This document shows positions 1 through 5,782 of a stretch of DNA of 6,195 bases, in pieces. The stretch is from Acidobacteriota bacterium (GTDB lineage Bacteria; Acidobacteriota; Terriglobia; UBA7540), in assembly GCA_021780055.1 (NCBI GenBank), contig JAJXZM010000402.1:1-6195 (forward strand). The letters run 5' to 3'. The number at the start of each line of letters is the position of its first letter. Within the stretch, counting starts at the first letter, position 1. The notes under the pieces are model-generated. The model was not told the DNA's origin. It did not search any database and saw only the letters and a list, made by a program, of their open reading frames with translations. Both the position numbers and the translations under genes were made by a program.

Positions 1-1602
1 GAAGACTTGGCATTCCGTTACCTTGAGCCGAAGGCGTATCAGGAGGTTAAAAAGGCGGTGGAGAGCCGCCGGAAGGTCAACGAGCATTTCCTGGCTGAAG
101 TCCGCGGCCTGGTCGAAAGCAAGATGAAAGAAAACTCGATCCCTTGCAGGGTCGAGGGCCGGGTAAAGCGGCTTTACAGCATCTGGCAGAAGCTGGAGAA
201 GCAAAATATCGCCATCGAGCAGGTTTATGATCTGCTTGCCGTCCGTATCCTTACCGATGACGTTAAGAACTGTTATGCTGCGCTGGGAGTGATCCACAAC
301 ACCTGGCGTCCCGTGCCCGGCAGAATTAAGGACTTCATCGCAATCCCACGTCCGAACCTCTATCAATCGCTGCATACTTCCGTGATTGGTCCTCACGGCC
401 AGCCTTTTGAAGTTCAGATCCGCACTGAAGAGATGCACCACGTGGCCGAAGAAGGCATTGCGGCCCATTGGAAATACAAGGACGGACATGGAACCACCGT
501 CCAGGACGCCGAGCGTTTTGCGTGGCTACGCCATCTTGTGGAGTGGCAAAAGGAGATGAGGGACTCGAACGATTTTCTTTCGACCCTCAAGATCGATCTT
601 TACCCGCAGGAAGTCTACACGTTTACTCCCAAAGGCAAGGTCATCGTCCTGCCGCGAGAAGCCACTCCCATTGACTTTGCCTATGCCATCCACACAGAGG
701 TTGGTAACCACTGCGTCGGAGCAAAGGTCAACGGCCGCATTGTACCGCTGAAAAGCAAGTTGCTGAATGGTGACATCGTCGAGATCGTTACGCAAACGAC
801 ACAAACTCCCAGCCGCGATTGGCTGGCCCACGTCAAGACTTCACGCGCGCGCAACAAGATCAAGCATTGGATCAATATTGAGCAGCGCAAGCAGGCTTTG
901 GAGATCGGCAGGAAGCTGCTTGAGAAAGAAGCGCGAAAGCACGATGTGGTTTTGAAAAAGATTTCTGAGGAAGACTATCAGCGGGTCGGGAAGGAATATG
1001 GCTGCAGTCTGGTGGACGATCTGCTGGCGGGCATCGGGTTTGGCAAGTACTCAGCGCGGCAAGTTCTTTCAAAGCTGGTTCCGGACGTGGTTCAGGAAAC
1101 CAGCCACGCGTCGCGGCTGACCAGCACTTTCAAGCGGGTCCTCGGCCTGCACTCTGACGCTGCCATCCAGGTGCACGGCCACGGTGATCTGATGGTCTAC
1201 CGCGCCAAGTGCTGCAATCCGATTCGTGGCGACGAGATTGTGGGTTACATTACGCGAGGCAAGGGGATTTCTGTACACACAAAGAACTGTCCTAACGTTC
1301 AGAACCTGATGTATGATGCCGAACGCCGTATTGACGTGGAATGGACCGGCCCGAAGTACACTTTCTACCCGGTCCGTCTGACCCTGCTGACCACCGACCG
1401 GCCGGGTATGCTGGCTGATGTCACGGCCGTTATCAGCAGCGACCATTCGAACATTCAGGACATTGAGGCGCGCACCGGTGACAATCAGGCTTCCATTGAC
1501 GTCACTGTGGACATAGTTGACAGGGGGCACCTGGAGAAGGTAGTGTCATCGCTCCGGAGAATTGAAGGGGTCTACAGCGTTGAGCGGGTTCACAAGGCAT
1601 GA
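1..1602 (+). CDS. rel: RelA/SpoT-family bifunctional (p)ppGpp synthetase/hydrolase, 5' truncated
   Basis: Makes (p)ppGpp from ATP and GDP/GTP, and in full-length bifunctional members also hydrolyses it, in the cytoplasm during the stringent response. The frame is open to the left edge, so the TTG at 7 is not a real start and the N-terminal HD hydrolase domain lies outside. Residues counted from position 7: synthetase domain about 45-160, with the YDLLAVRIL strand (D75), GRIKD (106-110), YQSLHT (119-124) and EVQIRT (E135). TGS domain about 200-262, helical linker about 265-380, zinc-finger-like region with C402, C403, H424 and C428, then a C-terminal ACT domain about 455-530. The RIKD motif is the RXKD form known from bifunctional Rel/SpoT enzymes, not the EXDD of monofunctional RelA, so hydrolase activity is likely but the HD domain is unseen. 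Ends TGA, convergent with rpmB 83 bp away. No frameshift or internal stop is seen. Confidence 0.97.
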   Translation, partial: EDLAFRYLEPKAYQEVKKAVESRRKVNEHFLAEVRGLVESKMKENSIPCRVEGRVKRLYSIWQKLEKQNIAIEQVYDLLAVRILTDDVKNCYAALGVIHNTWRPVPGRIKDFIAIPRPNLYQSLHTSVIGPHGQPFEVQIRTEEMHHVAEEGIAAHWKYKDGHGTTVQDAERFAWLRHLVEWQKEMRDSNDFLSTLKIDLYPQEVYTFTPKGKVIVLPREATPIDFAYAIHTEVGNHCVGAKVNGRIVPLKSKLLNGDIVEIVTQTTQTPSRDWLAHVKTSRARNKIKHWINIEQRKQALEIGRKLLEKEARKHDVVLKKISEEDYQRVGKEYGCSLVDDLLAGIGFGKYSARQVLSKLVPDVVQETSHASRLTSTFKRVLGLHSDAAIQVHGHGDLMVYRAKCCNPIRGDEIVGYITRGKGISVHTKNCPNVQNLMYDAERRIDVEWTGPKYTFYPVRLTLLTTDRPGMLADVTAVISSDHSNIQDIEARTGDNQASIDVTVDIVDRGHLEKVVSSLRRIEGVYSVERVHKA

Positions 1603-1685
1603 GATCGCTGTGCAGGTGGGCGGCCATTCGAGCGGCAACTTGCCAGATAGATTCCGAGCGCATGCTGATCCAGCCTCGGTTGCGC

Positions 1686-1877
1686 TCAGGCGGACTTTGT
1701 TACCTTGCCGGCGCGAATGCATGCTGTGCACACGCGCAGGGTCTTGCGGGCACCGTTCACGATCGCATGAACGCGCTGCAGATTGGGATTCCATCTTCGG
1801 CGGGTAAGATTGTGAGCGTGGCTCACATTATTTCCGTAAGAAGGACTTTTACCGCAAATTTCGCATTGACGTGCCAT
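1686..1877 (-). CDS. rpmB: 50S ribosomal protein L28 (zinc-binding, C+ form)
   Basis: Small basic protein of the large ribosomal subunit, 63 aa, a normal L28 length. The start [10 protein letters not shown], the central [12 protein letters not shown] segment and the end [11 protein letters not shown] are L28 hallmarks. Four cysteines form two pairs, C5/C8 and C50/C53, as in the zinc-ribbon (C+) form of L28; many bacteria carry paralogues or forms that lack them. The ATG at 1877 is chosen because an AAAGGAG ribosome binding site sits 6 nt upstream; two in-frame TTG codons immediately before it lie too close to that site. Transcribed alone: convergent with rel and divergent from the SurA-like gene. 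No clear stem-loop terminator is visible in the 83 bp to rel. Confidence 0.97.
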   Translation of the reverse strand: MARQCEICGKSPSYGNNVSHAHNLTRRRWNPNLQRVHAIVNGARKTLRVCTACIRAGKVTKSA

Positions 1878-1895
1878 CAACAACTCCTTTAGAAA
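1866..1895 (+). promoter_or_regulatory. Possible promoter for the SurA-like gene
   Basis: TTGACG (1866-1871) resembles a -35 box and TAGAAA (1890-1895), 18 nt further on, matches the -10 consensus at 4/6. Transcription would begin near 1902, leaving only about 11 nt before the ATG at 1913. It overlaps the start of rpmB. Weak evidence. Confidence 0.2.
1884..1890 (-). promoter_or_regulatory. Ribosome binding site of rpmB
   Basis: AAAGGAG on the minus strand, 6 nt before the ATG at 1877. It is the strongest Shine-Dalgarno match in the window and decides the rpmB start. Confidence 0.8.
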
Positions 1896-1912
1896 TGGAC
1901 AAGATCTCGAGA

Positions 1913-3067
1913 ATGCAAATACTAATTTTATCAGATGTACGTTCCGTTGCCCACCGTCTCTTTACTCTGACCAGTCTGCCAGGGCGGCTGGCTTGGTGGC
2001 AGGACGTCCGGCATGGCTTAAAAAGAGGTTCTGCTGGCCGCCGCCTGGCGTCCGCCGCCTGCCTGCTTGGCATCGCCTCAGCAATGATGATGATGCCGGC
2101 CTGCCAGAGTAAGAATGCAGGGGCCGGGGCAGCCTGGGCGGAAGTCGACGGGCACCCGATTTATCGCTCACAGGTTGAAAAAATTTATCACAGAATGAGC
2201 AGTTCCAAGGGTAACGCTGCTGACAAAGCGGAAACAGAGATCGACGAACTCAACATCCTGAACGAGCTTATCGTAAAGCAGGTTCTGCTGGCTTACGCGG
2301 CGCACTCGGGCATTACGGTCTCGGAATCGGATATTGACACCAAGGTGGCCCAGTTCAAGAGCCCCTATTCGCCGGAGCAGTTTGCCGAGAAGCTGAAAGA
2401 GCAGGGTATGACCGAAGACGACCTGCGGGAGGAAATCCGGACTAACTTGACGATTGAAAAGCTGCTCAACAGGGACGTCCGGTCAAAGGTTTCCGTCAGC
2501 GATGCAGATATCGACGCCTATTACCAGAAAAACAAGACCTCCTTCGATGTTCCTGAAACTGAATATCATCTTGCCCAGATCGAAGTGACCCCCGGAACCG
2601 GCAAAGATGTCCATAACCTGAAAAACGACGACGCCAAGACCCCCGAGATGGCACAGCGGAAGATTCAGGCGTTATATGCGCAACTTCGGGCGGGACAGGA
2701 TTTTGCCACCGTCGCCCAGAACTACTCTGAGGACCCCAACACTGCCTTGAGTGGCGGAGACATGGGATTTTACCCGGAATCCTCCCTGGCTGAAAATCCT
2801 GCTCTCGAGAAGGTTGTAAAGAGTCTGCAGGTGGGGCAGATCTCTGGAATCATTAATGCGAGAGGCGGTTATCATATCATCAAGCTGCTGGGGATTGAGA
2901 AGGCCGGACAGTTGTCTTTGACGGACCCCAAAGTGCAAAGCCGCATCCGAAACACGCTGATGAATGAAAAGGAACAGTTGTTGAAGGCCGCCTACATTGA
3001 AACCCTGCGCGACAAGGCCAAGGTCCGCAATTTTCTGGCTGAGCAAATCGTCAAAGAGGGACAGTAG
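1913..3067 (+). CDS. SurA/PrsA-like peptidyl-prolyl cis-trans isomerase, probable lipoprotein
   Basis: Extracytoplasmic folding factor: SurA-type chaperone domain plus one parvulin (PpiC/rotamase) domain. From the ATG at 1913 (384 aa): basic stretch KRGSAGRR (37-44), hydrophobic segment 45-63, lipobox-like MPAC with C64 as the likely lipidated residue, then Gln at +2. SurA N-terminal chaperone domain about 74-205 (starts [13 protein letters not shown]), parvulin domain about 217-328 with [18 protein letters not shown] and GGYHIIKL, and a C-terminal helical tail to 384. E. coli SurA has two parvulin domains; this has one, closer to PrsA/PpiC architecture. The start is uncertain: no good ribosome binding site precedes 1913, the frame is open back to a GTG at 1871 that would overlap rpmB, and about 36 residues precede the basic region, long for a lipoprotein signal. 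Position 222 holds Gln where parvulins usually have His. Divergent from rpmB, convergent with the BCCP gene 23 bp away. Confidence 0.9.
   Translation: MQILILSDVRSVAHRLFTLTSLPGRLAWWQDVRHGLKRGSAGRRLASAACLLGIASAMMMMPACQSKNAGAGAAWAEVDGHPIYRSQVEKIYHRMSSSKGNAADKAETEIDELNILNELIVKQVLLAYAAHSGITVSESDIDTKVAQFKSPYSPEQFAEKLKEQGMTEDDLREEIRTNLTIEKLLNRDVRSKVSVSDADIDAYYQKNKTSFDVPETEYHLAQIEVTPGTGKDVHNLKNDDAKTPEMAQRKIQALYAQLRAGQDFATVAQNYSEDPNTALSGGDMGFYPESSLAENPALEKVVKSLQVGQISGIINARGGYHIIKLLGIEKAGQLSLTDPKVQSRIRNTLMNEKEQLLKAAYIETLRDKAKVRNFLAEQIVKEGQ
1925..1953 (-). promoter_or_regulatory. Candidate sigma-70-type promoter for rpmB
   Basis: On the minus strand, TAAAAT (1925-1930) is a 5/6 match to the -10 consensus. 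TGGGCA (1948-1953) lies 17 nt upstream as a 4/6 match to TTGACA. A start near 1918 would give a leader of about 40 nt containing the AAAGGAG site. The element falls inside the first codons of the divergent SurA-like gene. This is a consensus match by eye only. Confidence 0.3.
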
Positions 3068-3090
3068 GCTGCTCAATATCGAACCTATCC

Positions 3091-3627
3091 TTATTCCAGC
3101 CGCAAAAGCCTGGCGCCGGCTTCAATTCCGATGCCTTCTTTCACGTGTACTTGTGTGATGCGCCCTGCACGCGGCGCGCGCAGCTCATTCTGCATCTTCA
3201 TGGCTTCAATCACTACGAGGCCCTGATCCTGCGCCACTTCCTGGTCGCGCTCCACCAGCACTCGTATGATCTTTCCTGGCATGGGCGCCAGCACGTCAAG
3301 CGGGCCCTCGTGTGCCACGGCCTGACCGGCGAATCGCCGTGCACGCGGATCACAAATCTGGACGTGGAAATCATATTCCGCAATGGTCACGACCCAGGAG
3401 TCCGGCTGGCCGTTCGTCGCCGCGGCCACGCGAGCTTCGTACGACCTACCACCAATCAGAATCGAATAGTGGCCGGGGCGGATTTCTTCCCAATCGGCAT
3501 TGAGCAGCTTACCGTCAATCGAAAACCGCGGCCTTGGGTTTCCGGCTTTGTCGCCGGACGTGTTTTCGACGGATAAGGTGTGTTCACTGCTTTGTGAGTC
3601 TTCGCGCAATTCGATATCGAATTTCAT
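3091..3627 (-). CDS. Biotin carboxyl carrier protein subunit of an acyl-CoA carboxylase
   Basis: Carries carboxybiotin between biotin carboxylase and a carboxyltransferase in the cytoplasm; 178 aa. The C-terminal biotinyl domain (about 108-178) contains APMPGK, where the Pro-Met-Pro turn is typical, and EAMKM with K144 as the predicted biotinylated lysine, followed by LRAPRAG. Residues about 35-70 (FSIDGK through SYEARV) resemble the beta-strand BT region that precedes the biotinyl domain in propionyl- and methylcrotonyl-CoA carboxylase alpha chains. This makes it less like a classical AccB, which has a Pro/Ala-rich linker; only a short linker is seen here. The ATG at 3627 is supported by AGGA 10 nt and GGGA 5 nt upstream. 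It is the second gene of an operon, 19 nt after the biotin carboxylase stop. It could serve acetyl-, propionyl- or another acyl-CoA carboxylase; no carboxyltransferase is in view. Confidence 0.92.
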   Translation of the reverse strand: MKFDIELREDSQSSEHTLSVENTSGDKAGNPRPRFSIDGKLLNADWEEIRPGHYSILIGGRSYEARVAAATNGQPDSWVVTIAEYDFHVQICDPRARRFAGQAVAHEGPLDVLAPMPGKIIRVLVERDQEVAQDQGLVVIEAMKMQNELRAPRAGRITQVHVKEGIGIEAGARLLRLE

Positions 3628-3646
3628 AGCATTCCCGTCCTGGCGC

Positions 3647-5164
3647 TTACCGACCGGGCCAACGGTTCAGTTCTTCAGCACGGCCTGTGATTTTCCATCG
3701 CGAAACTCCGCCGTTCGGCCTAGCCTGTCCACACCGTGAATCATGGCGCCTGCGCATCTCGAGCGCGGCGGCCAGAATGGCGACTTGTCCCAACTCTGGC
3801 GGCGGAGGGATCTTCAGCGTGCCCTCCGCCAGCATCCGGTCAATGAACCCCGTATCGAGCTGCCCTTCAACAAATTCGGGATGGGCCAGCAACTGCCGGA
3901 AGAACTGCAAATTTGTTTGGGGGCCGGCCACTTCATATTCGCTGAGCGCGCGCCGCATTCGCGCCACGGCCTGTGTCCGGTCTGTTCCCCACACCACCAG
4001 CTTGGCCAGCAGCGGATCATATTCAAGCGGCACTCGCCAGCCCTGGTAGACTCCGCTGTCGCTGCGGACACCGGGCCCCGATGGGATGGCCAACCGCGTG
4101 ATCAGGCCGGGAGACGGGAAGAAGCCTCGCGCGGGATCTTCCGCGTAAATACGCGCCTCAATCGCCGCGCCGCGCAGTTGCACGTCTTCCTGCCGCCACG
4201 CAAGCCGCTCACCGGCCGCAATGTGGATCTGTTCCTTCACCAGGTCGATGCCCACCACGAGTTCCGTGACCGGGTGCTCCACCTGGAGCCGCGCGTTCAT
4301 TTCCAGGAAGTAGAAATTGCGGTCCTGATCGATCAGGAACTCCGCCGTGCCGGCGTTGGTGTATCCGGCCAGCTTGCCGATCCGCACCGCAGTTTCGCCC
4401 ATGCGGCGGCGCAGATCGACATCGAGCAGTGGTGAAGGGCATTCTTCCAGCACTTTCTGGTGGCGGCGCTGCAGGGAGCACTCGCGTTCGCCCAGATAGA
4501 TCAGGTTACCGTGGGTGTCGCCCAGAAGCTGGATCTCTACGTGGCGGGGCCGTTCAATGCGCTTTTCAAGATAGACCGACGGATCGTTGAAAGCGTTCTG
4601 CGCTTCGGAGCGGGCGTTGCGGTAAGCGGACTCGAGCTCCTGCTCCGTCGCAACCATCCGCAAGCCCTTGCCGCCGCCGCCCGCCGACGCTTTCAGCATC
4701 ACAGGGAAGCCGATCTCGCGCGCCACGCGGACTACTTCCTCAAAGCTTTCGAGATTGGCGTCGGTGCCGGGAATCACGGGCAGGCCGGCGTTCATCACCA
4801 GGTGCCGGGCGGCTGTCTTGGAACCCATCAGCTCCATGGCCTCGGGCGTCGGCCCGATAAAGACAATGCCGGCGTCGCGGCAGGCCCGTGCGAATTCGGG
4901 ATTTTCGGCCAGAAATCCGTAGCCGGGATGGATGGCCTCAGCGCCCGAGCGTTGGGCGGCGTCAATTATGCGGTCAATGCGCAGGTAGCTTTCAATCGCG
5001 GGCGCGGGACCGATAGCAAGCGCTTCGTCGGCGTAGCGGACGTGCAGCGCCTTGCGGTCCACTTCCGAATAAACCGCCACGCTGCCAATGCCCATCTCGC
5101 GGCAGGCGCGCATCACCCGCACCGCAATCTCACCGCGATTCGCTACCAGGATCTTTTTGAACAA
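3647..5164 (-). CDS. accC: Biotin carboxylase subunit of an acyl-CoA carboxylase
   Basis: Carboxylates BCCP-bound biotin using ATP and bicarbonate. The product begins MFKKILVANRGEIAVRV, the family N-terminus, when started at the TTG at 5164, which has GGGAG 5 nt upstream; no ATG gives this start. Length is 505 aa. Regions: N-terminal Rossmann-like domain 1-115, ATP-grasp about 116-320, C-terminal domain about 335-445. Residues matching E. coli AccC active-site positions are present: K116, K158, the glycine-rich loop AGGGGKG (161-167), H208, H235/K237, E275, E288, N290, R292, QVEH (294-297) and R338. A tail of about 55 residues (450-505) goes beyond E. coli AccC (about 450 aa) and contains SRWKITGR, like extensions in stand-alone acyl-CoA carboxylase alpha subunits. 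It precedes the BCCP gene by 19 nt. A TATAAT box lies about 95 nt upstream. All key residues are intact, so it should be active; the acyl substrate is unknown. Confidence 0.95.
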   Translation of the reverse strand: MFKKILVANRGEIAVRVMRACREMGIGSVAVYSEVDRKALHVRYADEALAIGPAPAIESYLRIDRIIDAAQRSGAEAIHPGYGFLAENPEFARACRDAGIVFIGPTPEAMELMGSKTAARHLVMNAGLPVIPGTDANLESFEEVVRVAREIGFPVMLKASAGGGGKGLRMVATEQELESAYRNARSEAQNAFNDPSVYLEKRIERPRHVEIQLLGDTHGNLIYLGERECSLQRRHQKVLEECPSPLLDVDLRRRMGETAVRIGKLAGYTNAGTAEFLIDQDRNFYFLEMNARLQVEHPVTELVVGIDLVKEQIHIAAGERLAWRQEDVQLRGAAIEARIYAEDPARGFFPSPGLITRLAIPSGPGVRSDSGVYQGWRVPLEYDPLLAKLVVWGTDRTQAVARMRRALSEYEVAGPQTNLQFFRQLLAHPEFVEGQLDTGFIDRMLAEGTLKIPPPPELGQVAILAAALEMRRRHDSRCGQARPNGGVSRWKITGRAEELNRWPGR

Positions 5165-5169
5165 TCGTT

Positions 5170-5174
5170 CTCCC
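5170..5174 (-). promoter_or_regulatory. Ribosome binding site of accC
   Basis: GGGAG on the minus strand, 5 nt before the TTG at 5164. It decides the start: translation from here gives the conserved MFKKILVANRGE N-terminus, and the in-frame codons upstream encode nothing family-like. Confidence 0.7.
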
Positions 5175-5263
5175 GTTCGGCCGCGTAACGTTAGCAAAAG
5201 GCCCACCGCACAAAACCGGTACAGTGGCCACCCTGAGTTTCCGCACGGTAAGGCGAAAACCTG

Positions 5264-5269
5264 ATTATA
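5264..5269 (-). promoter_or_regulatory. Candidate -10 box for the accC-BCCP operon
   Basis: A perfect TATAAT on the minus strand. Transcription would start near 5257 and leave a leader of roughly 93 nt before the TTG at 5164. No good TTGACA-like -35 box is found 16-18 nt upstream, and a REP-like palindrome begins about 30 nt upstream of the box. Identified by eye only. Confidence 0.35.
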
Positions 5270-5291
5270 CACGGGGCCACGTCCGATGGAG

Positions 5292-5350
5292 CCCTCACCC
5301 GCCCCGGCACTGCGGGGCACCCTCTCCCGCAAGCGGGCGAGGGTTGGGAG
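5292..5350. repeat. REP-like element with two GC-rich hairpins
   Basis: Two adjacent inverted repeats. The first pairs GCCCCG (5301-5306) with CGGGGC (5313-5318) around a 6-nt loop. The second pairs CCCTC.CCCGC (5320-5330) with GCGGG.GAGGG (5333-5343) around AA, with one internal mismatch. Flanking CCCTCACCC and GGGTTGGGAG complete a pattern like the dispersed CCCTCACCC/CCCTCTCCC palindromes of many GC-rich genomes. Whether it recurs in this genome cannot be seen here. Confidence 0.6.
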
Positions 5351-5401
5351 GATATTGCGCGGCTGTTTCCCCATTGCTTGCGCCATGGGCTAAATTCTGC
5401 C

Positions 5402-5415
5402 GCCCCTACTGGGGC
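5402..5415. repeat. Short palindrome GCCCC-TACT-GGGGC
   Basis: A 5-bp perfect GC stem (5402-5406 with 5411-5415) around a 4-nt loop. The surrounding stretch from about 5383 to 5420 looks like a dispersed intergenic repeat of Acidobacteriota genomes; that is a recollection, not a database result. A weaker CACC-TCG-GGTG stem follows at 5443-5453. Confidence 0.4.
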
Positions 5416-5460
5416 TGGGGATCGGTTTTCAATCATCGGCCGCACCTCGGGTGTTGTAAC

Positions 5461-5508
5461 GCCGACCTTCAGGTCTGCATCCTGAAATGTGCCGGGCTGA
5501 AGCCCGGC
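5461..5508. repeat. Pair of 8-bp-stem palindromes
   Basis: Two similarly built palindromes 12 nt apart. GCCGACCT-TC-AGGTCTGC (5461-5478) pairs at 7 of 8 positions. GCCGGGCT-GA-AGCCCGGC (5491-5508) is a perfect 8-bp stem around GA. The matching architecture (8-bp stem beginning GCCG, 2-nt spacer) suggests one REP/MITE-like family. They could act as bidirectional transcription barriers, but no downstream T tract is present. Confidence 0.6.
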
Positions 5509-5600
5509 GCTGCAAAACGCCAACATCTGCTGCCCCTGCAGGACACTTTCGCGGTTCGGAATGGCGGTAAAAGCTTCGCGACCTGATTTTTGCCTTCAAA

Positions 5601-5763
5601 TGTTTTCAATAACATGGCCCGGTTCGTTTTCCGGTTCGTTTTAGGTTCGTTTTTTCCACAGCACCGTGTTTTCAACAACTTCTCCGCTTCGTTTTCAGGT
5701 TCGTTCCGGTTCGTTTTTTGAGCCAGATCATTTGTTTTCAATAACTTCTCCGGTTCGTTTTTC
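5601..5763. repeat. 66-bp tandem repeat, about 2.5 copies, built on GGTTCGTTTT
   Basis: Copies begin at 5601, 5667 and 5733, exactly 66 bp apart, each opening with TGTTTTCAAYAAC. Inside, the decamer GGTTCGTTTT occurs exactly at 5621, 5633, 5644, 5708 and 5752, with variants at 5686 (GCTTCGTTTT) and 5698 (GGTTCGTTCC). The third unit is cut short near 5763. On the minus strand the array reads as a 22-residue repeat with LLKT in each unit, but the decamers fall in more than one frame. Composition is T-rich on the plus strand, unlike the GC-rich flanks. Confidence 0.85.
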
Positions 5764-5782
5764 AAAAAAGGTATTCTTTTTT
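5764..5782 (-). terminator. Weak A/T hairpin at the 3' end of the hypothetical gene
   Basis: AAAAAAG (5764-5770) pairs with CTTTTTT (5776-5782) around a 5-nt loop, overlapping the TAA stop at 5781-5783. On the minus strand the stem's second arm supplies a T run. The stem is almost all A:T, so it would be a poor intrinsic terminator. A larger alternative pairs 5764-5771 with 5793-5800. Confidence 0.2.

Larger units (their letters stand above)
5165..5780. other. Repeat-rich intergenic region without a convincing gene
   Basis: This 616-nt stretch separates accC from the hypothetical gene. Open frames exist on both strands, but they pass through palindromes and simple repeats, lack ribosome binding sites and do not resemble known proteins. 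Contents from left to right: accC leader and -10 box (5165-5269), GC-rich palindrome cluster (about 5292-5508), an unassigned stretch (5509-5600), a 66-bp T-rich tandem repeat (5601-5763), and an A/T hairpin at the 3' end of the neighbouring gene. No transposase, tRNA or CRISPR structure is seen. Confidence 0.75.

Noticed and set aside
1069..1530. 153-residue minus-strand open frame within rel
   Set aside because: It is antisense to the conserved zinc-finger and ACT domains of Rel, with no ribosome binding site or recognisable motif.
1871..1912. GTG at 1871 or ATG at 1895 as the start of the SurA-like gene
   Set aside because: Neither has a ribosome binding site. The GTG would overlap the rpmB start and both would lengthen an already overlong signal region.
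3145..3576. 143-residue plus-strand open frame opposite BCCP
   Set aside because: It is the antisense shadow of a gene with a clear biotinylation motif.
3743..5188. Two long plus-strand open frames (3743-4435 and 4460-5188)
   Set aside because: They are antisense to the well-supported biotin carboxylase gene. Their translations look like out-of-frame GC-rich sequence.
5165..5386. N-terminal 74-residue extension of the biotin carboxylase
   Set aside because: It lies in leader and palindrome sequence, has no family similarity, and a GGGAG-TTG start gives the conserved N-terminus at 5164.
5601..5763. CRISPR array
   Set aside because: The units are tandem and nearly contiguous, spacers are not unique sequences of constant length between identical repeats, and no cas gene is present.
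5292..5763. Insertion sequence or other autonomous mobile element
   Set aside because: No transposase or integrase coding sequence, no terminal inverted repeat pair enclosing the region and no target duplication could be seen.
5191..5765. Small minus-strand genes at 5191-5526 and 5469-5765
   Set aside because: Both translate palindromes or the 66-bp array. Neither has a ribosome binding site, and the second can only start at a TTG just after an in-frame stop. Treated as repeats instead.
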